From an uncultured SAR86 cluster bacterium (GTDB lineage Bacteria > Pseudomonadota > Gammaproteobacteria > Magnimaribacterales > TMED112): a stretch of DNA of 64,000 bases. Under the pieces are notes generated by a model. The model was not told the origin of the DNA and did not search any database. It saw only the letters and a list, made by a program, of their open reading frames with translations. The stretch is taken from NCBI GenBank assembly GCA_902619265.1, contig CACNDL010000002.1, forward strand, positions 72,505 through 136,504, given 5' to 3'. Both the position numbers and the translations under genes were made by a program. Position 1 is the first letter of the stretch. Every line of letters starts with the position of its first letter. Shown here piece after piece: positions 30,315-39,032 of the stretch.

Positions 30315-31627
30315 TCAGTTTTTCCGTCTACATCTTTTATTGAAACATTCATTTTACTCAATTTATCTCTGATTTTATCTGCTAATACATAATCTCCATC
30401 AACTCTAGCTTGATTTCTTTCATTGATTAATTTTTCTATCTCTAGAACAGTATTTTTATCGATTGTTGTGTCTTGTGATGACCCCTCAAAGATATATTTA
30501 AATGTAGCAACTTCATCTTCTATAAATTTAGAATCTTGAACAAAATCTTGCATTATTCTTATAGCTTTTGGTGTATTGAGATCATCAAATAGTGCTGCTG
30601 CAATATTAGTAGATGCAATAAATTTTGGCTCAACATATTCATTCTTGTCTATAAAATCTGAAATTTTATTAGATATGCTTTTTGCTTGATTAAGTAGTGT
30701 TTTGCTCCATGGAATAGGTTGTCTATATTGAGTTGAGAGAAGAGCTAGTCGAATATGGTTTCCCTTATATTCTTTGATTAAGTCTTCTATGTATATAACG
30801 TTTCCTAAGGATTTAGACATCTTTTCGCTTTCTAGATTTAAGAATCCATTATGAACCCAATATTTAGCAAAATCCCTTGCATCATCTAAACCATTACAAG
30901 CACATGATTGTGCAATTTCATTTTCATGATGTGGGAATTTAAGATCATTGCCCCCTCCATGTATATCAAATGGTATATCTAATGTTATTTCCGACATAAC
31001 AGAGCATTCAAGATGCCATCCTGGTCTTCCATAGCCCCAAGGTGAATCCCATCCTGGCTCATCCTTTAGCGAGGGCTTCCATAGTGTAAAATCATTCTCA
31101 TTTTCTTTGTAAGATTCAATTTCTACTCTTTTTCCATGTTCTTGCTCATCAATTTTTCTACCAGATAAGCAACCATAATTTTTGAATGCTTTTACTCGGA
31201 ATAAAACATTTCCATCAATTTCATATGCTTTTTCAAGTGAAATTAATCTTTCAATATATTCGATCATTTCTGTAATAAAATTTGTTGCAAAGGGCTGAAT
31301 ATCAGGCGGATTAATGCCTATCAATCCTATATCTTGCATATATAAATCAAAATATTTTTTAGTAAGTTCTTTGATTGTCAGATTTTCTTCTTTTGCAGCT
31401 TTTATTATTTTGTCGTCTATATCAGTAATATTTGAAACATATGTAACTTTTGGATATATGCCTTTTAAGACTTTTGATAATAAGTCTGCTGATATAAAGG
31501 CTCTAGCATTACCAATATGGATTTTGTTGTACACAGTAGGACCACAAGAATAGAATTTAACATGATCTGGGTTAAGCGGAATAAATTCCTCTTTCTGTTT
31601 AGAGAGACTGTTATATATTGAGAGCAT
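30302..31627 (-). CDS. cysS: Cysteinyl-tRNA synthetase
   Basis: SCGPTVYNKIHIGNAR, GYGRPGWHLECSVM, HGGGNDLKFPHHENE, KMSKSLGN. Confidence 0.97.
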   Translation of the reverse strand: MLSIYNSLSKQKEEFIPLNPDHVKFYSCGPTVYNKIHIGNARAFISADLLSKVLKGIYPKVTYVSNITDIDDKIIKAAKEENLTIKELTKKYFDLYMQDIGLIGINPPDIQPFATNFITEMIEYIERLISLEKAYEIDGNVLFRVKAFKNYGCLSGRKIDEQEHGKRVEIESYKENENDFTLWKPSLKDEPGWDSPWGYGRPGWHLECSVMSEITLDIPFDIHGGGNDLKFPHHENEIAQSCACNGLDDARDFAKYWVHNGFLNLESEKMSKSLGNVIYIEDLIKEYKGNHIRLALLSTQYRQPIPWSKTLLNQAKSISNKISDFIDKNEYVEPKFIASTNIAAALFDDLNTPKAIRIMQDFVQDSKFIEDEVATFKYIFEGSSQDTTIDKNTVLEIEKLINERNQARVDGDYVLADKIRDKLSKMNVSIKDVDGKTEWKI

Positions 31628-32059
31628 TTAATTCCTATAAAAACCTGCAGAGTTACTATCGTGTTCTGAAACTTCTACTGACACAACTTTAATATCTAAA
31701 TCACTTAGACTTTTCTCAATAAAATTAAAAGTCAGTTCTGCAAAATATTCACAGCTAATTTTATCTAACTCTACAATTTTTGCAGTCTTTAAATGCATTA
31801 ATTTTATTAAATCTATTTCAGGATCATCTTTCGCAACTAATAATGTATGATCAAAATTATCTTTCAACCACTCCTCTAGAAAAGTAAATTTACCAAAGTC
31901 ATAAACCCAATTATTGATATTGAGTGATGCTGATTCTAGAACGATCTTAAAACCGAGACTGTAACCATGTAAATACTTACAATTAGATGTAGCTGACCAC
32001 TGACGAAAAGCACAAGAAAAACCTCTCTCAGGACCATACGTTTTAGTTACTCTATACAT
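31628..32059 (-). CDS. queD: 6-carboxytetrahydropterin synthase-like protein
   Basis: FSCAFRQWSATSNCKYLHGYSLGFKIVLES, VYDFGKF, FDHTLLV, VSVEVSEHDSNSAGF. The C-terminal motif is similar to the PTPS family. Confidence 0.75.
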   Translation of the reverse strand: MYRVTKTYGPERGFSCAFRQWSATSNCKYLHGYSLGFKIVLESASLNINNWVYDFGKFTFLEEWLKDNFDHTLLVAKDDPEIDLIKLMHLKTAKIVELDKISCEYFAELTFNFIEKSLSDLDIKVVSVEVSEHDSNSAGFYRN

Positions 32060-32627
32060 ATTTATTTAGTTTATTAAGTAAATAACCAAAAGGTAGTCCA
32101 TTTATAGCTTCAAGACTTCCTTCCACTTCAGAAAATAAATTATAACCGTTTTTTTCGAACATATATGAACCACAAGATGTTAAGGGTAGATCAGTAGCTA
32201 CGTAATCGTTGATTTCACTTTTTGATAAATTTTTCATAGTCATATTTGTTATTAAAGTATCTTCAAATAAAATTTCATTATTCTTTGTAAAGGAATAAGA
32301 ACCAATGAGTTGATGTGTTTTCCCTGACAGTTCAGACAAATTTAATTTAGCTTGCTCTACGGTGAGTGGTTTACTGAAGATTTTCCCGTTTAAATTACAT
32401 ATTTGATCGCAACCTAATATTACATGATCCTTAAATTTTTTATTGAGACTTAATGATTTTTGACGGGCTAAATATAGACTTAATTCTTTCGGTGGAAGTT
32501 TTAATTCTTGTTTAGCTTCAGTTTCATCGAACATATGATCAACAGCTTTAAATGCTGCGTCATATTGATTCATTATGTTCTTCCTTATATCAGAAGATGA
32601 AGCCAAAATTAGCTTATGAGAGAACAA
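32052..32627 (-). CDS. Maf-family nucleotide pyrophosphatase
   Basis: KLILASSSDIRKNIM, FDETEAK, ILGCDQI, GSLEAINGLPFG. Confidence 0.88.
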   Translation of the reverse strand: MFSHKLILASSSDIRKNIMNQYDAAFKAVDHMFDETEAKQELKLPPKELSLYLARQKSLSLNKKFKDHVILGCDQICNLNGKIFSKPLTVEQAKLNLSELSGKTHQLIGSYSFTKNNEILFEDTLITNMTMKNLSKSEINDYVATDLPLTSCGSYMFEKNGYNLFSEVEGSLEAINGLPFGYLLNKLNKYV

Positions 32628-33206
32628 TTACTTCTTTGGTAAAGTCACAAATGATAAGAATTCATTTCTTGTGACAGCATTTTCTTTAAAGACACCTTTC
32701 ATGGCGCTTGTAACGGTCGATGATTCAGGTTTGTGTACACCTCTGGTTGTCATACATTGATGGCTTGCATCAATGACCACAGCAACACCTTTTGGATCTA
32801 ATACTTTTTGTATTACATTGGCAATTTGAGATGTCATAGTTTCTTGTGTTTGCAATCTTTTACCAAAAACGTCAACGATTCTTGCAAGTTTGCTTATACC
32901 AACAACTCTATTGTTTGGTATGTAGCCAATGTGTGCTTTGCCTAAAATGGGGACAATATGATGTTCGCAATGAGATTCAAGTCTAATATCTTTAACTATA
33001 ACCATCTCATCGTACCCTTCAACCTCCTCAAAAGTTTTAGTTAAAATTTCCTCAGGATCCTGATCATACCCTTCAAAAAACTGTTCATAAGCTTTCACAA
33101 CCCTTTTAGGTGTTTCAACTAATCCTTCTCTGTCAGGATTGTCTCCAGCCCATTCAATGAGGGTTTTAACTGCTTTCTCTGCTTGGTCTCTAGTTGGTTT
33201 GCTCAT
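32628..33206 (-). CDS. folE: GTP cyclohydrolase I
   Basis: DPDREGLVETPKRV, LESHCEHHIVPILGKAHIGYIPN, QCMTTRGVHKPES. The start is probably MSKPTRDQ; the ORF call extends to 33242. Confidence 0.95.
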   Translation of the reverse strand: MSKPTRDQAEKAVKTLIEWAGDNPDREGLVETPKRVVKAYEQFFEGYDQDPEEILTKTFEEVEGYDEMVIVKDIRLESHCEHHIVPILGKAHIGYIPNNRVVGISKLARIVDVFGKRLQTQETMTSQIANVIQKVLDPKGVAVVIDASHQCMTTRGVHKPESSTVTSAMKGVFKENAVTRNEFLSFVTLPKK

Positions 33207-33245
33207 AAGGTCTTTATTATAACGGCAACACCGCTCAATCACTAA

Positions 33246-34208
33246 CTATTTAAGGGGTATTTCAAGCGATTCAAGTATATTCATATCTTCATCTTTTATA
33301 AAAAGTTGTAGTGAATCTCCATGAAATTCAACAATTCCATAGTTATTTTGGGTATAAGTATCTCCAATTAGGAGATTGTCTGTTTCATAATATGGGAATA
33401 TTCCTTTGTTTAGCGAAGAAGATGTAAATTCATAGATGTTATCTTTCTTATAAAAACCTGCTCTATGTCTATCTCCACTAATTATCAAAATATCTGAATC
33501 AAGATTGTAAAGTAAGTCCAATAAAGAATTTCTTTCATGCGGAAAATTAGCCCATTTTTCAAATCTGTGATCTGTGGCCAAAACTTGTATTGAAGATGCA
33601 AGTATTAAAATATCATGTTCCTTATTTACTTGCTTTTTTAACCAGTCCCACTGAATAGGGCCAAGGACAGTTGTGTTGGGATTTCTTTGTGGCTTATAGG
33701 TATCACCAATTTTTATAAGATTGCTTCGAAAGTACCTTGTATCCAATCCAATAAAAAGTACCTTTTTATCATTTATTATCTTTAATTCACTAAAATATAT
33801 ACCTTCGCGAGATCTTCTAGGATCGTTTTGGTTAATTTTCCATGCATTATTGTAGATCTTTTGAGATTCAGCTTTATAAAGATAATTTTCACCAGCATCA
33901 TTTAAGCCATAATCATGATCATCCCAAATTACAAATTTCTCCGTCTCTTGTAACCATTTAGGCATTCTCACATTCATATTTTTATAAGATATTTTTACAC
34001 TATCTAATTTTCCACTAGGTACATCACCATATATGTTATCGCCCAGGAAAAAAAATGAATCTAGAGATTCTTGTTTTAATGAATCCCATGCCGGAATAGG
34101 GTAATCATAATCAACGCATGATCCTATACCTAGTTTGTAAAAATTTTCAGCATAGCTAAAACTGGCAAATAGAGTAATGAAGATAATTCTCACAATTAAT
34201 TTTAACAC
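33246..34208 (-). CDS. PhoD-like metallophosphatase, secreted
   Basis: GIGSCVDYDYPIPAWDSL, FFLGDNIYGD, WDDHDYGLNDAG, SGDRHRAGFY. Confidence 0.8.
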   Translation of the reverse strand: MLKLIVRIIFITLFASFSYAENFYKLGIGSCVDYDYPIPAWDSLKQESLDSFFFLGDNIYGDVPSGKLDSVKISYKNMNVRMPKWLQETEKFVIWDDHDYGLNDAGENYLYKAESQKIYNNAWKINQNDPRRSREGIYFSELKIINDKKVLFIGLDTRYFRSNLIKIGDTYKPQRNPNTTVLGPIQWDWLKKQVNKEHDILILASSIQVLATDHRFEKWANFPHERNSLLDLLYNLDSDILIISGDRHRAGFYKKDNIYEFTSSSLNKGIFPYYETDNLLIGDTYTQNNYGIVEFHGDSLQLFIKDEDMNILESLEIPLK

Positions 34209-34268
34209 TGATGTGGCTGATATTCTTAGACAAGAAAACTAAAAGGTAGTATATTATCAAGTCCGTTT

Positions 34269-34343
34269 GCGACCATAGTATAACGGCTATTACGAGGCCT
34301 TGCCAAGGCTTAGATTCGAGTTCGATTCTCGATGGTCGCTCCA
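34269..34343 (+). tRNA. tRNA-Gly (GCC)
   Basis: GCGACCA...TGGTCGC acceptor, TTGCCAA anticodon loop (AGGCC/GGCTT stem), TCGAG-TTCGATT-CTCGA T-arm, encoded CCA. Confidence 0.95.
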
Positions 34344-34382
34344 TTTAAAAAAATATGTTTAAATCTAATTTAGGAGTTAATT

Positions 34383-34817
34383 ATGTTAAGAAAATTATTT
34401 ACACTCATTTTGCTTATAGCACTTAATTCATATTCACATTCTGTAAAAGAAGGAGATATGGATGGTTCATGGAGAGCAATTGAAGCTTTTATCAATGGTG
34501 AAGCTCAAGAAATTGTTGATGGTTTAATGGTAGCCTCTGAAGGTTATATGTCAGTCAATTGGACTGCTGCTGATGGAAATAAATATTTCAATTACTCAAG
34601 CTATGAAGTTGATTCTGGTATGGTTAATGTTGAGATCTTAAATCATTCATTAGATCAATACATCGGAGCAAAGTTTTCGCATAAGCCAAATTTTATGGGG
34701 GATAAAAAATCATATATCACTACATTTGTTTGGGATGATGTTGAATACACACATAGATGGGAAAAAATGAGTTGCTCTTACGAGAAATGTGCAAGAATAT
34801 CTGATTTTAAGAATTGA
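34383..34817 (+). CDS. Hypothetical secreted protein
   Basis: Signal peptide MLRKLFTLILLIALNSYSHS; lipocalin-like size; no recognised family. Confidence 0.6.
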   Translation: MLRKLFTLILLIALNSYSHSVKEGDMDGSWRAIEAFINGEAQEIVDGLMVASEGYMSVNWTAADGNKYFNYSSYEVDSGMVNVEILNHSLDQYIGAKFSHKPNFMGDKKSYITTFVWDDVEYTHRWEKMSCSYEKCARISDFKN

Positions 34818-34829
34818 TAATTAGACTTT

Positions 34830-34952
34830 TTATTTATGTCTCCATTTAATACGATCTTTCCTATTGGTTTGTTTTTTATTTGCTCTGACATTGAAGAGTA
34901 AATAACTTCCACCCAATAGGCAGATCAGTATTACTAGAAGAACAGCATCCAT
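34830..34952 (-). CDS. 40-aa single-TM small protein (not in ORF track)
   Basis: MDAVLLVILICLLGGSYLLFNVRANKKQTNRKDRIKWRHK*; start overlaps the stop of the upstream gene as TAATG. Confidence 0.6.
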   Translation of the reverse strand: MDAVLLVILICLLGGSYLLFNVRANKKQTNRKDRIKWRHK

Positions 34953-35719
34953 TATCTACTTCTCAGTTTAGCTAGCAATCTAATTATCTCTAAGTACAAC
35001 CAAATTAGGGTAACCATTAGAGAAAAAGCTCCATACCATTCTAAGTATTTTGGTGCTCCCTGTTCAGCACCTTGTTCAATATAGTCAAAATCAAGGACAA
35101 GATTTAATGCAGCTATGGATACAACTAGTAAAGAAAATCCAATACCAAAAAGTCCGTTATCGTGAATAAAGCCAATTGAGGCACCGAAGAACATCATAAT
35201 AAAATTCACTAAGTAAAGAGCAAATATCGCAAATGTACCAGCAAATACCATGAGCATAAAATTTTTATCGGGTTTTATAATGCCTGTCTTATAGGCAAAC
35301 AGCAGTCCAAACATAGTAGCAAATGTTAGTGTTACAGCCTGCATAGTAATGCCACCAAACTGCGATTCATACATTGCTGAAATACCACCTAGAGCAAAGC
35401 CTTTTGCTATTGCATAAAGGGGCGCTGTAATCGGAGCCCAAGTTCTTTTAAAGATTGTTATAAGAGCGAAGATTAAGCCTACTATAGAGCCTCCTAACAT
35501 ATAAGGTCCAACTGCACTTGGTCCATTAGAAAAATATTCCGACCAAGTGTAAGAAGCTGACATAAGAACTAATAACAGACTTAAGCCAACTTTATTAACA
35601 GTTCCTTGTAGTGTCATTCTTTGAATGTTTGCATCGATAACGGTCTCTGAAAATGTTTTATCAGAAAACATAGGATTTCCAGATCTACCAAACGTTTGTA
35701 AAGCTTGCTTTGAATTCAT
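34952..35719 (-). CDS. Bax inhibitor-1/YccA-like membrane protein
   Basis: FGRSGNPMFSDKTF N-terminus, seven hydrophobic segments, AAYTW/GGSIVGLIFALITIFKRTWAPITAPLYAIAKGFALGGIS. Confidence 0.8.
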   Translation of the reverse strand: MNSKQALQTFGRSGNPMFSDKTFSETVIDANIQRMTLQGTVNKVGLSLLLVLMSASYTWSEYFSNGPSAVGPYMLGGSIVGLIFALITIFKRTWAPITAPLYAIAKGFALGGISAMYESQFGGITMQAVTLTFATMFGLLFAYKTGIIKPDKNFMLMVFAGTFAIFALYLVNFIMMFFGASIGFIHDNGLFGIGFSLLVVSIAALNLVLDFDYIEQGAEQGAPKYLEWYGAFSLMVTLIWLYLEIIRLLAKLRSR

Positions 35720-35730
35720 GGGTTTATTAT

Positions 35731-36720
35731 ATGAAAATATGTCTAATGGTAAATATATCTAAAATACAAGATAGTTATTTAAGAATTAAAAACTATATTG
35801 TCAACACACCAATACTTGTTTCTGATGATCTTAATAAACAATTCAATGCTTCTTTCTTTCTTAAAAATGAAGTTGATCAAGTCACTGGATCATTCAAAAT
35901 TAGAGGTGCATTATCAGCATTAAGCAATCTCAAAGATAAAAATGTGAAAGGAGTTGTTGCTTTTTCTTCTGGAAATCATGCTCAAGGTGTCTCAAAAGCA
36001 GCTCAAATATTTGATATGCATTCAATAATAGTTATGCCTGAGGATGCGCCCCAAAATAAGATTGAAAAAACTAAAGCCAATGGAGCAGAGGTTGTGCTTT
36101 ATAAAAGACATATAGAAAGTAGAGAAAAAATAGCTATGCAAATAGCAGAAGACAATAAGTATCCTTTAGTCAAACCTTTTGATAATGAGGATATTATTGC
36201 AGGGCAGGGTAGTTTTGGATTGGAAGCGTGTGAATATTTTATGCAAAATAATTTAGTACCAAATATAGTTCTTTCATGTACATCTGGAGGAGGTCTGGTA
36301 GCAGGCACTAGTATAGCCTTTAAACATTATTTTCCAGATGTTGATATTTACCCTGTTGAACCAAAAACATGCAATGACACTGAAATTTCTTTAAAAAATA
36401 AAACTAGAACAAGACTAAAAAACCATGAACCGACTATATGTGATGCTTTGGAAGTTGAAATTCCTGGGGAAATTACTTTTCCTATAAATCTTCAAAATTG
36501 TACAGCAGGATTAACGGTAACAGATGAAGAAGTTTGTACTGCTATGAAATATTTATATAAAGAATTTAACGTAAAAGCAGAGCCTAGTGGATGTGTAAGT
36601 TTAGCAGCAGTTTTATCTGGTAAATTGTCTTGTGAAGGAAAAAATATATTGATCACAATTTCTGGAGGAAATGTAGACGATAAAGACTTTTCTAATTATC
36701 TAAAATTAGCTAAAGACTAA
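35731..36720 (+). CDS. Threonine dehydratase/serine racemase-type PLP enzyme
   Basis: KNEVDQVTGSFKIRGAL, FSSGNHAQGVS, MPEDAPQNKI, SGGGLVAG. Confidence 0.88.
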   Translation: MKICLMVNISKIQDSYLRIKNYIVNTPILVSDDLNKQFNASFFLKNEVDQVTGSFKIRGALSALSNLKDKNVKGVVAFSSGNHAQGVSKAAQIFDMHSIIVMPEDAPQNKIEKTKANGAEVVLYKRHIESREKIAMQIAEDNKYPLVKPFDNEDIIAGQGSFGLEACEYFMQNNLVPNIVLSCTSGGGLVAGTSIAFKHYFPDVDIYPVEPKTCNDTEISLKNKTRTRLKNHEPTICDALEVEIPGEITFPINLQNCTAGLTVTDEEVCTAMKYLYKEFNVKAEPSGCVSLAAVLSGKLSCEGKNILITISGGNVDDKDFSNYLKLAKD

Positions 36721-36819
36721 AAATACAAGAAATAAAAAACCCAATATACTGAGAAGTATCGCTATTAGCATTCCTGCTGAATAGGTTATTTGCATTGCTT
36801 TATCTTCAGGCCTAGACAT
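36706..36819 (-). CDS. 37-aa single-TM small protein (not in ORF track)
   Basis: MSRPEDKAMQITYSAGMLIAILLSILGFLFLVFLVFS*; ATGTCTAG overlap with the stop of the photolyase-related gene. Confidence 0.55.
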   Translation of the reverse strand: MSRPEDKAMQITYSAGMLIAILLSILGFLFLVFLVFS

Positions 36820-38323
36820 AGGTATTTTTTTCAATAAATTGATTTGCAGCTGTATATATTAAATTTTTTCTATCAGGCTTCATTTTATCTAATGATCTTA
36901 CCATTAAACCTAATCTTGGATTAGAAATAAAAAATTCTCTATTTCTCTCAATAAAATTCCAATATAGGCCATCTACAATGTCACACCAATCACCTTTTTT
37001 AAAATTTGACATTCTTAACATATAACTTGATCCACAGATATAAGGCTTCGTTGCAAAAGTACCACCATCTGCAAAAGTGCCCATTCCATAGACATTTGGT
37101 ACCATTACCCATTCTGATGAATCAATAAACATTTCCATAAACCATTTATAAATTTCATCTGGATCAATACCGCTCATATTCATAACGTTTGAAAGTATCA
37201 TTAAACGATTAATGTGATGGGTATACCCGTATTCACTAGCACCTTTAATTGCATCATCTAACGGAGGGATACCTGTAGTACCTTCATACCAGCTTTCCAA
37301 CATTTTTCTTTTATGCCCCCAGAAATTAGTGCTTTCCATTTTGTTAGAATAATTTTGATAAACACCCCTAATAAACTCTCTCCAGCCAAGAATCTGTCTA
37401 ATAAAACCTTCTAAACTGTTTATTGGAATGTTATTTTTTTCAGCAAATTCATTAGCTTTTTTCAATACAAGATCGGGTGTTAATAAGCCAATATTTAAAG
37501 AACTACTCAAAACAGAATGTAAGAGAAAATGCTGATTTTCAACAATTGCATCTTCATAGGGTCCAAAGTCATTAAAACGTTCTTTAAAAAATATATCTAA
37601 CCAATCAAGAGCTTGAGACGTAGTGTATGGAGTATATACATTTAATTTACCAGGATGAGATTGAAAATTATTTTCAATAAATTTATAAATTTCATTTTTC
37701 TCTTGATGCTCAGGAATCTTTGGTAATTGTGGAATCAAATAATCTTTTGGGACTTTTAACCTATTCATCTCATCAAATGACCATTTACCTCCAAGAGGTT
37801 TATCGTTTTCTATTAAATATTCAAACCGTTTTCGATTCTTTTTGTAGTAATTTCCTTGTAAAAGAAAATCTTTGCCTTCGCAAAAATCTTTGAATGATTG
37901 CCTATCATCCATAAACATTAATGATTTTAATTCTGTGTATTTAAGATTTAGTCTTTTAATAAGTCCTAATATCTCTTTTTCGAAGCTCTTATCTTCAATT
38001 TCATAAAAGATAATTTCATTAAAATTATTCTTTTTAATGAATTCCTCTAGTTTAGAAACGTAGTTTGTTGCAAAGTCTTCATTACAATCCAGGTATTTTA
38101 CTGTATACCCAGATGCTATCAATTCATCACGATAGGATCTCATAGCCATGAAAAATAAAGCTATTTTAGATTTATGATGTTTTTCATATGTACATAAACC
38201 CTGATCTTCACACATGAAAATAGTAGTTTCTAAATCTATAGTTTGTTCATCTTTTGGAAATAGTTGATTTCCTAGTATTAGAGCTAATCTTTTCAATTTC
38301 TTATTGTTTATGTACGATGTCAT
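36812..38323 (-). CDS. Cryptochrome/photolyase-related protein (FeS-BCP-like)
   Basis: LILGNQLFP...AMRSYRDELIASGYTVKYLD, GFIRQILGWREFIRGVY, MILSNVMNMSGIDPDEIYKWFMEMFIDSSEWVMVPNVYGMGTFADGG. Confidence 0.88.
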   Translation of the reverse strand: MTSYINNKKLKRLALILGNQLFPKDEQTIDLETTIFMCEDQGLCTYEKHHKSKIALFFMAMRSYRDELIASGYTVKYLDCNEDFATNYVSKLEEFIKKNNFNEIIFYEIEDKSFEKEILGLIKRLNLKYTELKSLMFMDDRQSFKDFCEGKDFLLQGNYYKKNRKRFEYLIENDKPLGGKWSFDEMNRLKVPKDYLIPQLPKIPEHQEKNEIYKFIENNFQSHPGKLNVYTPYTTSQALDWLDIFFKERFNDFGPYEDAIVENQHFLLHSVLSSSLNIGLLTPDLVLKKANEFAEKNNIPINSLEGFIRQILGWREFIRGVYQNYSNKMESTNFWGHKRKMLESWYEGTTGIPPLDDAIKGASEYGYTHHINRLMILSNVMNMSGIDPDEIYKWFMEMFIDSSEWVMVPNVYGMGTFADGGTFATKPYICGSSYMLRMSNFKKGDWCDIVDGLYWNFIERNREFFISNPRLGLMVRSLDKMKPDRKNLIYTAANQFIEKNTYV

Positions 38324-38332
38324 AATTAAACC

Positions 38333-38929
38333 ATGGCAAGATTTTTTTTAAAACTTTTATCAGTTTTTTTACTATTAAGCTGCTCTGATACTACAGAAAC
38401 CCAAAGAACAGAATTAATCACTGATTCATATTTCTTTCAAAAAAATATATTTAATATGAATTTATATAATTGCAATATGCCTTCTGAAGATTTTGATTCT
38501 AGTTATAAAAAATCTAAAGACCTGATGAATTTTTATAAATTTTCAGAATTAGTCAATCAAGACCAACAGAAAGATAATTGTATTCAAATTTATGCTGAAA
38601 TTAGTGAGTTAACCCCATTAAAAGAAGATTTACTATTAGGTGAAAACTATATGGAAATATCTAGTTGTAGTTCAAAAGTAGAACAGGATGTACTTCTAGA
38701 CTCTTTAACGCCTTACTTAAATTTTATAAAAGATAATAATGTTCGAGTTTGGACAGGTATATCAGCCTTAGAAAATAATAATTTTTATTGGATTAACATC
38801 TGGGAATCAGAAGAATATAGAGAACAATTTCTTGCTAAATGGATTAAATCTAATAATTCTGGCATATTCGCTAGAGCATTAAGTTCAAGTGCTGTATGCA
38901 AAAATCCTTCTACTTATTTATATAATTAA
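38333..38929 (+). CDS. Hypothetical lipoprotein
   Basis: Lipobox FLLLSCS; no recognised family. Confidence 0.55.
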   Translation: MARFFLKLLSVFLLLSCSDTTETQRTELITDSYFFQKNIFNMNLYNCNMPSEDFDSSYKKSKDLMNFYKFSELVNQDQQKDNCIQIYAEISELTPLKEDLLLGENYMEISSCSSKVEQDVLLDSLTPYLNFIKDNNVRVWTGISALENNNFYWINIWESEEYREQFLAKWIKSNNSGIFARALSSSAVCKNPSTYLYN

Positions 38930-38955
38930 GGTTTAGTTCTATAATAATTAGCCTT

Positions 38956-39031
38956 GCGACTGTGGTGTTAATGGCTAGCACAAAAGCCTTCCAAGCTTTT
39001 GGTACGAGTTCGAATCTCGTCAGTCGCTCCA
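38956..39031 (+). tRNA. tRNA-Gly (UCC)
   Basis: GCGACTG...CAGTCGC acceptor, CTTCCAA anticodon loop with AAAGC/GCTTT stem, ACGAG-TTCGAAT-CTCGT T-arm, encoded CCA. Confidence 0.95.
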
Positions 39032-39032
39032 A

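Noticed and set aside
34156-34344. 62-aa minus-strand ORF spanning the tRNA-Gly(GCC) region
   Set aside because: Overlaps a clear tRNA and the start of the PhoD-like gene; no homology signal.
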